Assembly (NCBI GenBank): GCA_963823895.1
Contig: CAWGNG010000025.1
Span: 372,001 to 436,000 of the forward strand
Length of the DNA stretch: 64,000 nucleotides
From: G963675935 sp963823895
Lineage (GTDB): Bacteria > Planctomycetota > Planctomycetia > Pirellulales > Thermoguttaceae
Direction: 5' to 3'
Shown: positions 1 through 10,033 of the stretch, in pieces
Layout: each line of letters begins with the position of its first letter
Numbering within the stretch: position 1 is the stretch's first letter
Position numbers and translations under genes: made by a program
The notes under the pieces: model-generated
Databases searched by the model: none
Told to the model about the DNA's origin: nothing
Seen by the model: the letters and a program-made list of their open reading frames with translations, nothing else

Positions 1-244
1 ACAGCAACGCTGTCAGTGCTTAATTGAACGGTATTGCGTTTAGCCGCCGCCCGCAGGGCGGCGAGGGCAAGGGCCAATGCCCCTAAGTCCCCGCGCCGGC
101 CGAATCGTAGATGCGTTATCATCCCCCCCGAGCACGCCGACAGTTTGACAACCGCTGGCCAGATGTTTAGAATAATGATTCTATGGAGTCTGAAAAAGTA
201 GGGAAGCGGGTGCGGCAAGGCAATCTCACACAGGAAAACACGCC

Positions 245-619
245 ATGAAGAATGCCGAGATGCAAGTCTACAAGGATCAACTCTTGATTCTGCGAGCCCG
301 ACTCCGCGGCGACGTCAATCACATGGCCGACGCCGCCCTGAGGAAGAGCCGCAGCGAGGCCAACGGCGACCTCTCCAGCATGCCCATCCACATGGCCGAC
401 ATCGGCAGCGACAACTTCGAGCAGGAATTCACGCTCAGTCTGATGGAAAACGACGGCGGCACCCTCACGCAGATCGAGGCGTCGCTCGAGCGAATCGAAG
501 ACGGCAGCTACGGCCAGTGCGAAGACTGCGGTATGAAGATCCCCAAGAGCCGCTTGAACGCCATCCCCTACGCCACCTTGTGCGTGCGTTGCGCCCAACA
601 GCAGGAACAACGGTCTTGA
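245..619 (+). CDS. DksA/TraR-type C4 zinc-finger protein
   Basis: This 124-residue protein has an N-terminal helical region (about 1-85) and a C-terminal four-cysteine zinc finger, CEDC near residue 90 and CVRC near 115. That is the DksA/TraR arrangement, in which the protein enters the RNA polymerase secondary channel. Length and layout match the short DksA-like proteins of Planctomycetota. The ATG at 245 follows an AGGAAAA ribosome-binding site. The stop overlaps the TTG start of lspA, so the two are probably translationally coupled. The family is clear, but a stringent-response role is inferred from the family only. Confidence 0.88.
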   Translation: MKNAEMQVYKDQLLILRARLRGDVNHMADAALRKSRSEANGDLSSMPIHMADIGSDNFEQEFTLSLMENDGGTLTQIEASLERIEDGSYGQCEDCGMKIPKSRLNAIPYATLCVRCAQQQEQRS

Positions 620-1200
620 AACAAGCGGTCCCGTTCAACCGCTACCCAACATTTTTCGCCTTGGCCATCGGCATCTGTCTGGCCGACTTGGCGGCGAAGA
701 CGTGGATGTTTCGCTTGGTCAGACTCAACGGCCCGCCGCGCTGGCTTTGGGACGGCGTCCTCGGCCTGCAAACCACCTTGAACGAAGGCGCGCTGTTCGG
801 CATGGGCCAGGGCCTCTGGCCGCTGTTCGCCGCACTGTCGCTGGGCGCCATGATCGGGATCGTCATCTGGCTGTTTCCCGCCGGCGCCGCCCACGACCGC
901 CTGCTTACCGCCGCGCTGGCCTTGGTCACGGGGGGCATTCTCGGCAATCTCTACGATCGCCTCGGCCTGCCCGGTCTCTCCTGGCCGCCGGGCTTCGGTC
1001 ATCCCGTCGGCACCCCCGTCCACGCCGTCCGCGATTACATCCTCGTGATGATCGGACCTTGGCATTGGCCGAACTTTAATCTCGCCGATAGCTCGTTGGT
1101 CTGTGGCGCCGCACTGTTGGTCTTTCACGCATTCTTTTCCAAGCCAGAACGTGAGACAGGCGAAGTGGACGCAGAAACGGAGTTGACGAAGCCCGAGTGA
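616..1200 (+). CDS. lspA: lipoprotein signal peptidase (signal peptidase II)
   Basis: LspA is an inner-membrane aspartyl protease that removes signal peptides from prolipoproteins. The family blocks are present in order: DLAAK in the first membrane helix, NEGALFG, GNLYDRL with the first catalytic Asp, and FNLADSS with the second. At least four hydrophobic segments are visible. I place the start at the TTG at 616, which overlaps the TGA of the DksA-like gene (TTGA). Upstream in-frame codons only restate that gene in another frame. The C-terminal tail after the last helix is acidic and polar. Lipoproteins elsewhere in the window (53562, 55695) are plausible substrates. Confidence 0.93.
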   Translation: MKQAVPFNRYPTFFALAIGICLADLAAKTWMFRLVRLNGPPRWLWDGVLGLQTTLNEGALFGMGQGLWPLFAALSLGAMIGIVIWLFPAGAAHDRLLTAALALVTGGILGNLYDRLGLPGLSWPPGFGHPVGTPVHAVRDYILVMIGPWHWPNFNLADSSLVCGAALLVFHAFFSKPERETGEVDAETELTKPE

Positions 1201-1275
1201 GCGGGTCGCAACAGGGCCGCAGTGGTGTCGTGCTCGTCGTTTGGCCGGCGGACTTGTTCGTCATGATTGACTACC

Positions 1276-1345
1276 GTTGGGACGGCAGTTGTACTGCCGA
1301 CCCTTGCCGAAGAAGCGGGGGCGACGATAGAACTGCCATCCCAAC
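1276..1345. repeat. palindromic repeat, GGCAGT family
   Basis: The outer arms GTTGGGACGGCAGT and ACTGCCATCCCAAC are inverted copies with one mismatch. Related palindromes occur at 3642 and 39341. The element occupies much of the 339-bp gap between lspA and the Rrf2 gene, where nothing else was seen. Confidence 0.7.
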
Positions 1346-1539
1346 GCTGCGCGGACGCGGCCAAACGGTGTTGAGGCCCGCGATCGACAATCCAGGATCA
1401 TCATTCATCATTCACCATCCATCGATCATCAAATAATCTCCGCTCCCCCTTGACCCACCTGGCATAGCCGGTATACTTTCACCCAAGATGAGGGATTCAT
1501 CAGCGCAGTTGACACTTTTTCGTGCGAACGGAGGCAATC

Positions 1540-1959
1540 GTGAAACTGTCGCGTACCGCGTCCTATGCCCTGCAAGCGGTCTTGCAGTTGGCTCAATCCG
1601 ACGCATCGGGTTCTCCGGTCCCTTGCAGCCGCTTGGCGGCCCAGGGCAAAATGCCCGAGCGGTTCCTCTTGCAGATTCTTCGCAACCTGGTCACGCACGG
1701 CATTTTGGGATCGACCCGCGGCGTCGAGGGGGGCTACGTGCTCGAACGAAGCCCCGAAGAGGTCTCGTTGCTCGAGGTGATCGAGGCCGTCGATGGCCCC
1801 GTCGCCCCCACGTTGCCCGGCGAGGGACTTTCCGAACCGGCCAACAGCAAGCTAAGATGCACCTTGGCGGGCGTCACCGAATTCGCCCGGCGAGAGTTGG
1901 CCGCCGTCAAGCTGGCCCATCTCTTGCCCCCCAGCAACCGTCACGGATTGGCCGGCTGA
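1540..1959 (+). CDS. Rrf2 family transcriptional regulator
   Basis: This protein of about 139 residues begins VKLSRTASYALQAV, the typical Rrf2 winged-helix N-terminus, and continues with the wing-like GVEGGYVL and the dimerisation segment LLEVIEAVDG. I chose the GTG at 1540 because GGAGG lies just upstream; the GTG at 1522 lacks this. IscR, NsrR and RirA hold an Fe-S cluster with three closely spaced cysteines after the dimer helix. Here only one cysteine is seen in that region (LRCTLAG), so it probably does not bind a cluster in the usual way. It precedes hisN by 13 bp and may share its transcript. The target is unknown. Confidence 0.85.
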   Translation: MKLSRTASYALQAVLQLAQSDASGSPVPCSRLAAQGKMPERFLLQILRNLVTHGILGSTRGVEGGYVLERSPEEVSLLEVIEAVDGPVAPTLPGEGLSEPANSKLRCTLAGVTEFARRELAAVKLAHLLPPSNRHGLAG

Positions 1960-1972
1960 ATCAACACGCATT

Positions 1973-2773
1973 ATGCCTTTCCACCCCAGTGATCTTCAGC
2001 CCCGCCTTGCCCTGGCGGTCGAGGCGGCCAAGGAGGCTGGCCGCATCACGCTCGATTACTTCCGCCGCGACGATCTCGACGTCAAACTAAAGTGCGACAA
2101 CACGCCGGTCACCGCCGCCGATCGCCGCGCCGAAGAATTCCTGCGGCAACGCATCGCCGCCGCCTTTCCGGCCGACGGCATCCTCGGCGAAGAGCTCGCC
2201 GAGCAGCCCGGCACAAGCGGCTTTCGCTGGATCCTCGATCCGATCGACGGCACAAAGTCGTTCATCCACGGCGTGCCCCTCTATTGCACCCTGATTGCCG
2301 TCGAGTGCGAAGCAGAGAGCGTGCTCGGCGTGATCCGCGTTCCCGCGATGGACGAGTGCGTCTATGCCGCCCGCGGACTGGGTGCCTGGCACGTTCGCGC
2401 CGACCAGCCGCCCCGGCCCGCGCGGGTCTCGTCACAGCGATCGCTCGCCAACTCGCTCTTCTTGACGAGCGAAGTTCTCACGTTCGACAAGCTCGGCCGC
2501 CGCGCCGCCTTCAATCGGCTCCAGGCCGCCGCCAGACTCACGCGCACCTGGGGCGACGGCTACGGATACCTGATGGTCGCCACCGGCCGGGCCGAGTTGA
2601 TGGTCGATCCGGCTATGGCCATCTGGGACGCCGCCGCGTTGCCGCCGATCCTTGAAGAGGCCGGCGGCACCTTCACCGACTGGCACGGCACGCCCACCTA
2701 TCAGGCCGGCGAAGGCGTCGCCACCAACGGCCTGCTGCTGCGAGAAGTCCTCCCGCTCCTGCAACTCTCGTAG
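1973..2773 (+). CDS. hisN: inositol-monophosphatase family; probable histidinol-phosphatase
   Basis: This 266-residue enzyme has the Mg-dependent phosphatase signatures of the IMPase family: GEE near residue 71, DPIDGTKSFIHG near 92 and WDAAALPPILEEAGG near 224. The GTKSF-HG form of the second motif and the overall length are typical of HisN, which dephosphorylates histidinol phosphate in histidine biosynthesis. No other his genes are in the window, so the substrate is inferred from sequence style alone. It could instead act on inositol phosphates or 3'-phosphoadenosine 5'-phosphate. Confidence 0.8.
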   Translation: MPFHPSDLQPRLALAVEAAKEAGRITLDYFRRDDLDVKLKCDNTPVTAADRRAEEFLRQRIAAAFPADGILGEELAEQPGTSGFRWILDPIDGTKSFIHGVPLYCTLIAVECEAESVLGVIRVPAMDECVYAARGLGAWHVRADQPPRPARVSSQRSLANSLFLTSEVLTFDKLGRRAAFNRLQAAARLTRTWGDGYGYLMVATGRAELMVDPAMAIWDAAALPPILEEAGGTFTDWHGTPTYQAGEGVATNGLLLREVLPLLQLS

Positions 2774-2819
2774 CACGGCCATCCTGGCCGTGACTGGCGG
2801 GCGGGACGCCCGTACCACA
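2771..2819. repeat. CACGGCCAT palindromic repeat
   Basis: Two adjacent hairpins occur here: CACGGCCATCCTGGCCGTG, and GGCGGGACGCCC with a following GTACCAC. The stop codon of hisN lies at its left edge. A related copy is at 48811, and the GCGGGACGC half recurs inside the LarA-like gene at 21638. Confidence 0.7.
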
Positions 2820-3294
2820 ATCGAGCCCTACTGGTTCCTGATCCTCTTCGACGGTATCTTGGAATCATGGCCGGCTCCGAATTGGCACACCTCGAAGTCC
2901 TCGCCGAAATCGACGCCCTGGTCGATCGGCTCAAGCGTTGGTCCGACAACGCACCGACCTGGCAACCAGCCGAGAAATGCCGGGCCTTGGTCCGTCGGCT
3001 TGCCGCCCGGGCCGACTCGCTCCGCGTCCGGCTCGAAGCCCCGCTGGTCGTCGCCACGCTCGGCGGCACCGGCACCGGCAAGAGCGCATTGGTGAACGCC
3101 CTGCTCGGGGCCGAAGTGGTGCAAACCGGCCGATCTCGCCCCACCACCACCCGCCCCACCCTCATCTGCCGCCCCGGTCTGACGCCGGAATTGCTCGGCA
3201 TCGACAGGGCCTCGGTCGAATGGATCGAACGCGACCTGCCGGCCCTCCGCGATTTGGTCTTCGTCGATTGCCCCGATCCCGATACGACGGAAGC

Positions 3295-3385
3295 GGGGAG
3301 AGAGGAGAGGGGAGAGGGGAGAGGGCACGAACCAACGCACCCGGAAGCTTCTTTCCCTCTCCCCTCTCCCCTCTCCTCTCTCCCC
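3295..3385. repeat. purine-rich perfect inverted repeat inside the GTPase gene
   Basis: The arms at 3295-3325 and 3355-3385 are perfect 31-bp inverted copies built from GGGGAGAGAGG units, around a 29-nt loop. The flanking GTPase reading frame is kept, so the insertion adds about 30 low-complexity residues between TTEA and SDNLARLR. Confidence 0.85.
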
Positions 3386-3587
3386 TTACCGAGCGACAAT
3401 CTCGCCCGCCTGCGGGCGATCCTGCCGAAGTGCGACGTGCTCCTGGTCACCGCCACGCAACAGAAATACCGCAGCGCCCGCGTCGCCGATGAACTGGCCG
3501 CCGCAGCGCCCGGGGCACACCTGGTCTTCGTGCAGACTCATGCCGACGTCGATGCCGACATCCGCGACGATTGGCGGCGCATGCTTG

Positions 3588-3705
3588 AAGGGGAAAGGAA
3601 GAAACGTCCCTCTACGCCAGAGCAGCCCGCCCATCCCGGTCGGGGTGGCAGTTGCACTGCCACCCCAACGGCAAAAATGGGGACTGTCCCCTTTTCCCCC
3701 CGACC
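3588..3705. repeat. composite palindromic insertion inside the GTPase gene
   Basis: This stretch holds a GGTGGCAGTTGCACTGCCACC palindrome (3644-3664), matching the 1276 and 39341 family. Beside it, at 3675-3692, is a half copy of the GGGACTGTCCC element (AAAATGGGGACTGTCCCC). The GTPase reading frame changes across the stretch. Confidence 0.75.
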
Positions 3706-4827
3706 ACGTCCACGTCTTCCGCATCGACTCGCTGCGGGCCCTGGCGGATGCCCAGGCCAACTTGCAGCCGCGGGGCGAGTTCGCCGATTTGGTCGATCTG
3801 CTCACCCGGCAGATGGCCAGCGCCGCCGCCAATCGCATTCGCCGCGCAAACTTCCTCGATCTGGTCGCCGATACGCTCGACACCTGCGCCGCTCGCATCG
3901 ACGAGGGCCTGCCGAGCGTCCGCGAGGCACACGACGCCGTCGACCAAGAGCGCGCCCTGCTCGCCAAACAGCTTGCCGCGAAAATGCAGGCCGAACTGCT
4001 GGCCAGTCGCCGCCAATGGGAAAATCGCCTCTTGGGCCAGGCCGCCTCGCGCTGGGGATTCAGCCCCTTCGCCCTCGTGCTGCGAGCCTATCAGGGCATC
4101 GGCAGCATTTTCACCGGCGCCCTGCTTTACCGCCTTCGCACGCCGGCGCAAATGGCGCTGTGGGGCGCGTTCGAGGGCGTCCGCACCTGGCGGCGGCATC
4201 AGCAAAATCGCCGCGCCGAACGGGGCATCGACCGCGCCGCCGGCTGGGAGCCCGCCGAACTGCGAAAAGCACACTTGATTGTCGAGGGCTACGTCATCGA
4301 AGCCGGCTTGGATCGCCGCACGGTGCAAGCCGATGCCGTGGTGGCCGAAGCGGAGACGGCCGCCGCATCTTTCGTCGCCCATGCGTCGGCCGACCTCGAA
4401 TCGCTCATCGCCCGCTTGGCCAAGCGGCACACCGGTTGGTTTACCCGCTGGCTGTACGAGATTCTCCTGTTGCTGGTGCTCGGAGTAGTGCTCTACCGCG
4501 GCGGCAAGAACTTCTTCTACGATTCCTGGCTGGCGCCCCACCCCACGCCCGTGTACGGACTCGAATTCTACGCCTCGGCCGGGCTCTGGCTGCTGTTGTG
4601 GTGCTTGGTGTTATTATGGGCGTTTTGCAATCGCCTGCGTCGCGGGCTTCGCGGCGAAATCACCAAACTCGCCGCCGGCTGGAACGACACCGCCGCTGCC
4701 GCCGCGCTGTTCGCTTCGGTCGAAACCGACTGCCGCCGTGCCGAGCGCTTCCGCCAGGACCTCGACACGATCCGCCAGCAGATCGACCGCCTCCGCCGCC
4801 AAGTAGCGACCGCCTAGCCGCAAATGG

Positions 4828-6152
4828 TCCTGATGGGTTTTGACAAACAGATTCGGTAGTAATCACGTAAAATGCAGCGATTGGGCCAGTTGACCGTTGC
4901 CGAGCAACCCTACGTACCGCAGAAGCTGTTTCGAGCCGCGGGCGAATTGCTCCAGGAAGTCGGTGACGCGCTGGTGCAAGGCGGGCCAGTCGTTGGCCAA
5001 ACGGTGCATTTTGAGGATTGTCTCCTTCAGCCATCGCCATAATTTTTCGATCGGGTTCAGCCAGGGGGCGTAAGTCGGCAACCAGATTGGCTTGATTTGA
5101 GGATATGCCCCCACGGCCGTGAGTACGTCGGGATGAGTATGGATCGACCAATTGTCTTGAACGACGTAGATCGTCTTGGCGCGAGAGTAAGTTTTCGCGA
5201 TCCGTTCATACATCTCGATGACCTTGGCTCGACCGATAATGTAGTTGTCCACGTAGGTCACTTTTCCGCTGCAGGCGTTCAGGCCGCCGATCACACGCCA
5301 CAGCCCATTGTTGGACTGTTGCCGATCCGCTTGCGGTGGAGCCGCGGGCGGGGCGGCAGCCCAACTCGGCGCCGGCTCGGGCCAGACGGCGTACCCCATT
5401 TCGTCGATGAACAGCAATGTCGTTTCCTGGGGGTTGCGCGCCGCTGCTCGCAGGCATCGTTTCAGTTTGGCTACCTTGCTTCGATACTGCGGATCCGGGC
5501 TAAAATGCTGGACCCGACCCGAACGCAATTTCACTCCCAGTTTGCGACGGAGCCACCGCCACACGCCACTGAGCGTGTAATTCTGGATCGTCTTAATGCT
5601 GGCGCGAATGGTCCGCAACGTCCAGCGGCTGGGCGGCGGACCAGCGGCTGTCGGCATCGCCTCGCGGCGAGCTTCCTCGCCGGGGCCTTGCCGCAGCCGC
5701 TCCAACACCTGTTCCCGCTGCTCGAAAGGGACGGCGACGGCTGCCTCCCTGCCGCCGCCGCAACAGTCCTTCGATCCCGTGTTGTTCATAGCAATCCAAC
5801 CAATGGTACACGGTGTCAGGATCTCGCGGTCTCAGTAGTCCCTGAGTCGCTACCGCATGAGGCGATTGGCCGTCGGCGACCTTCAAGATCGCCGCACACC
5901 GTTCCCGCACGTCCGGACGCCGATCATGGTTCCGATACTCAACCAACGTCCTGCGCTGAGCCTGTGAAAGTTTCAAAGTTCGCTGGTACATGACGATTCA
6001 TCCTCCCTTGCGAAGTTACTTCATGGACCCTCCTTTCAATTACTCTCAAGCAACGCCGCCAAAGGCAACCACAAAATGCGCCTGCTAGCAGTGGTGTGCT
6101 AGCACAATACCTTGAATTCACTACCGATTTTGGCTGTCAAAACCCATCAGGA
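4828..6152 (-). mobile_element. IS630-type insertion sequence
   Basis: The terminal inverted repeats lie at 4828-4860 and 6120-6152. Each is 33 bp and they match except for a few central positions; both start TCCTGATGGGTTTTGACA when read inward. They enclose the two-frame transposase. No clear TA target duplication is visible at these edges. The element sits 11 bp after the GTPase stop and before the end of rarA. Confidence 0.88.
4863..5991 (-). CDS. IS630 family transposase, two overlapping frames
   Basis: The upstream part (from 5991) is a helix-turn-helix domain of about 85 residues (YHWLDCYEQHGIEGLL). The downstream part (to 4863) carries the DDE catalytic domain: LLFIDEMGY, YVVQDNWSIHTHP and the final WLNPIEKLWRWLKE. 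The frames overlap between about 5740 and 5789, and homology-like continuity passes from GIEGLL to GREAAVAVPFEQRE by a one-base shift. IS630 elements often express the transposase through a programmed frameshift, so this may be functional. A simple indel is the alternative. The stop lies three bases inside the left inverted repeat. Confidence 0.87.
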
Positions 6153-6155
6153 AAA

Positions 6156-6177
6156 TCCGTCAACTTATTTTGACGGG
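6156..6177 (-). terminator. hairpin after rarA
   Basis: On the minus strand, CCGTCAA and TTGACGG pair around a 6-nt loop and are followed by ATTTT. The hairpin starts five bases past the rarA stop codon, so it may be a weak intrinsic terminator. Confidence 0.45.
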
Positions 6178-6181
6178 ACTC

Positions 6182-7555
<1,374 letters not shown>

Positions 7556-7584
7556 CTTTTCGCGTCTTCTCCTAATCTCCTTGT

Positions 7585-8133
7585 TCAGTGGCGTAGTTGA
7601 TTACGTTTCTCGTTCTTGATTTTCGATCTTTCCATAAACCGTTGGCAGATGTCCTTCATCTCGGATATAAACTGCTCTCGTTTCTCGGGAAATCGGTTGG
7701 CATGAGAATAGTGCAAGACCTGGTGGATATCGATCGATGATCCCACAAGGAACTGAACAACATCGAAGGCTCTCCGGCCAAACGCAACGACCATACACGG
7801 GCGCAGAATCTCGATCTCACGTTGAAACCACCGGCAGTGCGGATCCTCGTTGTCGGGATATGCATCGCGGACCCTTCCGCGAGTCTTAACCAGATCAGTT
7901 AAATGGGCATCCGCAACGCCGAACTCCTCAAGGAGCCCGTAGAGAAGACGGTCCGCCGGAGTTGGGAACGTCCCGGTGGAAGGGCGTTCTCCCACGAACG
8001 TTATCTCAGCCGTTCCCATAAAGCCCTCCACGTTGCCGTGGTTGGGAAAGACGCAGTTATCTGAGTTTCTTAAGATTTCTTTGCGAAGAGATTCCAGCAT
8101 CCGTCTCTTTGATAGTGTGCTCTCCGTTGACAT
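7585..8133 (-). CDS. uracil-DNA glycosylase superfamily-like protein
   Basis: This 182-residue protein contains ITFVGERPSTG near residue 50, a form of the UDG-fold N-terminal GExPG motif. A LTDLVKTRG segment and ILRPCMVVAFGRRAF follow, the latter resembling the central strand of the fold, and then VLHYSHANRF. The distal His-containing motif of classical UDGs is only loosely matched (HYSHAN), so catalytic activity is uncertain. I chose the ATG at 8133, which has AGGAGG upstream; a longer frame runs to 8256 through a repeat. It lies between rarA and an HhH glycosylase on the same strand, giving a small DNA-repair cluster. Confidence 0.65.
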   Translation of the reverse strand: MSTESTLSKRRMLESLRKEILRNSDNCVFPNHGNVEGFMGTAEITFVGERPSTGTFPTPADRLLYGLLEEFGVADAHLTDLVKTRGRVRDAYPDNEDPHCRWFQREIEILRPCMVVAFGRRAFDVVQFLVGSSIDIHQVLHYSHANRFPEKREQFISEMKDICQRFMERSKIKNEKRNQLRH

Positions 8134-8178
8134 AGTAACATAGCCTCCTAACAATCGTTTTCGGGTCGCGATCCCTGT

Positions 8179-8280
8179 CAGCCTGTTGAAAAAGTCGATT
8201 TTGCTAGCACTGCTAGCTGCGTTTTTCCCGAGGAATTCGATGCTAGCATGTGCCACCTGTGGGCCTTTTTCAACGGGCTG
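8179..8280. repeat. 102-bp element with terminal inverted repeats
   Basis: CAGCCTGTTGAAAAAG at the left end is matched by an inverted copy at the right end (15 of 16 positions). An inner GCTAGCACTGCTAGC palindrome is present and no gene lies inside. It is MITE-like or the fused ends of a lost element, and it separates the UDG-like and HhH genes. Confidence 0.65.
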
Positions 8281-8302
8281 CTATGGGTGGACGACATTGC
8301 GA

Positions 8303-8971
8303 TCAATCCGGCTCAAGTGGTCCTCCTGCCGGCAGTTCTTCCTGCAACGGACATTCGCCGCACTTCGGATTCGTCTTCTTGCAATAATCCTTCCCCAGCC
8401 GCACCAGCAACGCGTGAAACTCGTTGTAAAGCGGCGCCTCCTGCGGCAATTCGCCCTGAACGTAATCCTGAATCTGGTGGTAATCGGCATCGAAGCCGAT
8501 CCATCCGTGCCGGGCGAAAATGCGGTGCGTGTACGCATCGACCACGAAACTCGGCAATCCGCCGGCGTAGAGCAAAATCGAATCGGCCGTCTCCGGCCCG
8601 ACGCCGTGTACTTCCAGCAACTGCCGCCGCAACTCGGGCAGGCTCGTGCTGAACATCGCATCGAGCGAGCCGTCGTATCGCTCCACAATGAACTTCAGCA
8701 CGCTCCGCAGCCGAGCCGCCTTCACTCGAAAATAACCCGCCGGACGAATCAACTCCTCCAACTCCTCGACCGGCACCGCGTACAGGGCGTGCGGATCGAG
8801 TAGATCGGCCTCGCGGAGGTTGCGGATCGCCCGCTCGACGTTCTGCCAACTGGTGTTTTGCGTCAGCACGGCGCCGACGATCACCTCGAAGGGCGTTTCC
8901 CCCGGCCACCATTGCTGCGGGCCAAAAGCTTCGAGTAGACGGCTGTAGACTTCTATGAGCATAGGTTGCAT
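8303..8971 (-). CDS. HhH-GPD base-excision glycosylase, endonuclease III-like
   Basis: This 222-residue protein has the endonuclease III fold: TPFEVIVGAVLTQNTSW at the N-terminus, the helix-hairpin-helix LLEVHGVGPETADSILLYA (about 115-133) and the catalytic Asp in FVVDAYTHRI. The bifunctional Lys of Nth in the hairpin helix is replaced by Glu (GPETAD), which suggests a monofunctional glycosylase. The Fe-S loop shows C-x6-C-x2-C (CKKTNPKCGEC), but the fourth Cys at the usual spacing is absent. This matches the group of endonuclease III-related proteins distinct from true Nth. The start could be 8971 or 8962. It is divergent from the CPBP gene. Confidence 0.82.
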   Translation of the reverse strand: MQPMLIEVYSRLLEAFGPQQWWPGETPFEVIVGAVLTQNTSWQNVERAIRNLREADLLDPHALYAVPVEELEELIRPAGYFRVKAARLRSVLKFIVERYDGSLDAMFSTSLPELRRQLLEVHGVGPETADSILLYAGGLPSFVVDAYTHRIFARHGWIGFDADYHQIQDYVQGELPQEAPLYNEFHALLVRLGKDYCKKTNPKCGECPLQEELPAGGPLEPD

Positions 8972-9022
8972 TATATTGCCCCGCGCGCTCCGGCTCAAGC
9001 CCCGCGCGGCCTCGCGCCGAAA

Positions 9023-9751
9023 ATGGAGAAGATGGGAACCCCCGCGGAACACCTTCCGCTCGTCGAGCGAGCCGAGCGGTATTGGGTCGAATCGCGACGG
9101 CCGCTGGCCAGCCTGGTCTTCATCGCTCCGCTGCTGGCGATCTATGAGGTGGGCGTCCTCTGGTTGGGCGTCCGCCCGAACGGCGCCCACGACCTCATGC
9201 AGCGTTTCCTCGACCTGTTCGGTTTTGGGCAGGACGTGCTCCGCCTGCTGCTGCCCGGCCTGATCGTCGCTATTCTGCTCGGCTGGCACCATCTCGCGCG
9301 GCAACCGTGGCGGCTTTCGGCCGGAATCCTGCCGGCCATCGCCGCCGAGGCGATCTTGCTCGGGCTGTGCGTGCGCGTGCTGGCCTTCACCCAGAATTTG
9401 ATGGTCGCGCTCACCATCCGCGAGAAAATCCAGAGCGACATCGGCTACCTCGGCGCCGGTATCTACGAGGAACTGCTTTTCCGGCTGATTTTGCTCTCGC
9501 TGCTGATCTGGGTATTTCGCCGCGGCGGCGCCTCGCCGCGCGTCAGCATGATCCTGGCGATAGCAGTCAGCAGCCTGTTGTTCTCGGCCGCGCATCACGT
9601 GGGTCCCTACCGCGAGTGGCCCATTTGCTGGCCGAACTTCGTATTCCGCACGGTGGCCGGCGTGTTTTTCTCGTTGGTGTACGTCTATCGCGGCTTCGGC
9701 ATCGCCGCCGGAAGCCACGCCGCGTATGACATTCTGACAGGAGTGTTGTAG
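9023..9751 (+). CDS. CPBP family intramembrane metalloprotease
   Basis: This membrane protein of about 242 residues has six or more hydrophobic helices. It carries the three CPBP (Rce1-like/Abi) signatures: EELLFR in motif 1, AAHHVG in motif 2 and a final GSHAAYDI. These form the glutamate/histidine metal site used to cleave within membranes. The ATG at 9023 is preferred over the TTG at 8966, which would overlap the divergent glycosylase gene. Substrates in this group range from prenylated proteins to peptides. Nothing nearby identifies the substrate here. Confidence 0.85.
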   Translation: MEKMGTPAEHLPLVERAERYWVESRRPLASLVFIAPLLAIYEVGVLWLGVRPNGAHDLMQRFLDLFGFGQDVLRLLLPGLIVAILLGWHHLARQPWRLSAGILPAIAAEAILLGLCVRVLAFTQNLMVALTIREKIQSDIGYLGAGIYEELLFRLILLSLLIWVFRRGGASPRVSMILAIAVSSLLFSAAHHVGPYREWPICWPNFVFRTVAGVFFSLVYVYRGFGIAAGSHAAYDILTGVL

Positions 9752-9808
9752 AGGGAAGCTCGACGGTAACTTGACAGACATGGCGCACCGCTGAACAATG
9801 AGACTGCC

Positions 9809-10033
9809 ATGAACGATCAAGAGCGAGAACAACTCCGGCGTTGGGTCGCCGCTTGGAAGCGGGCGGGCGAGCGGATGGACGAGTTGCGACGCGAGGAATT
9901 GCCCCACACCGATACGCAACAGTCGCTGCTGAGCTTGGCCAGCGCGTTTGAATCCTGTCGGCTCCACTATACGCCGTTGCCCACGTCAGGTTTGGTCGAG
10001 CAGCAATACTGGTTCAGGAGACTCGCCAAGTGA
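9809..10033 (+). CDS. small protein coupled to an AbiEii-like nucleotidyltransferase
   Basis: This 74-residue charged protein has an N-terminal helix (EREQLRRWVAAWKRAGERMDEL) and ends TSGLVEQQYWFRRL. I recall similar small proteins directly upstream of AbiEii-like nucleotidyltransferases, but this is from memory and was not searched. The stop overlaps the next gene's GTG start (GTGA), which indicates translational coupling. It could be a partner or regulator of the nucleotidyltransferase. No DNA-binding motif is visible. Confidence 0.7.
   Translation: MNDQEREQLRRWVAAWKRAGERMDELRREELPHTDTQQSLLSLASAFESCRLHYTPLPTSGLVEQQYWFRRLAK

Larger units (their letters stand above)
2867..4817 (+). pseudogene. 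membrane-anchored GTPase, interrupted by two palindromic insertions
   Basis: The N-terminal part has a P-loop GGTGTGKS (about 66-73), a switch-like TTTRPT segment and VFVDCPD. The C-terminal part lies in another frame (from about 3705) and has coiled-coil-rich sequence followed by two membrane helices near 4450-4500 and 4575-4630. The whole resembles a dynamin-like or Era-like membrane GTPase of planctomycetes. A purine-rich hairpin (3295-3385) is inserted in frame. A second composite insertion (about 3588-3705) coincides with the change from frame 2 to frame 3, so one continuous protein is not encoded unless frameshifting occurs. The ATG at 2867 gives the N-terminus. The gene is probably inactive or makes a truncated GTPase. 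Confidence 0.7.

Noticed and set aside
1..244. Upstream gene at the left window edge.
   Set aside because: The first 244 bases contain a GC-rich hairpin (GCCGCCGCCCGCAGGGCGGCG) but no coding frame that I can support.
4821..6160. TA target duplication for the IS630-type element.
   Set aside because: The bases directly outside the inverted repeats are TGG and AAA, so no TA duplication can be claimed.
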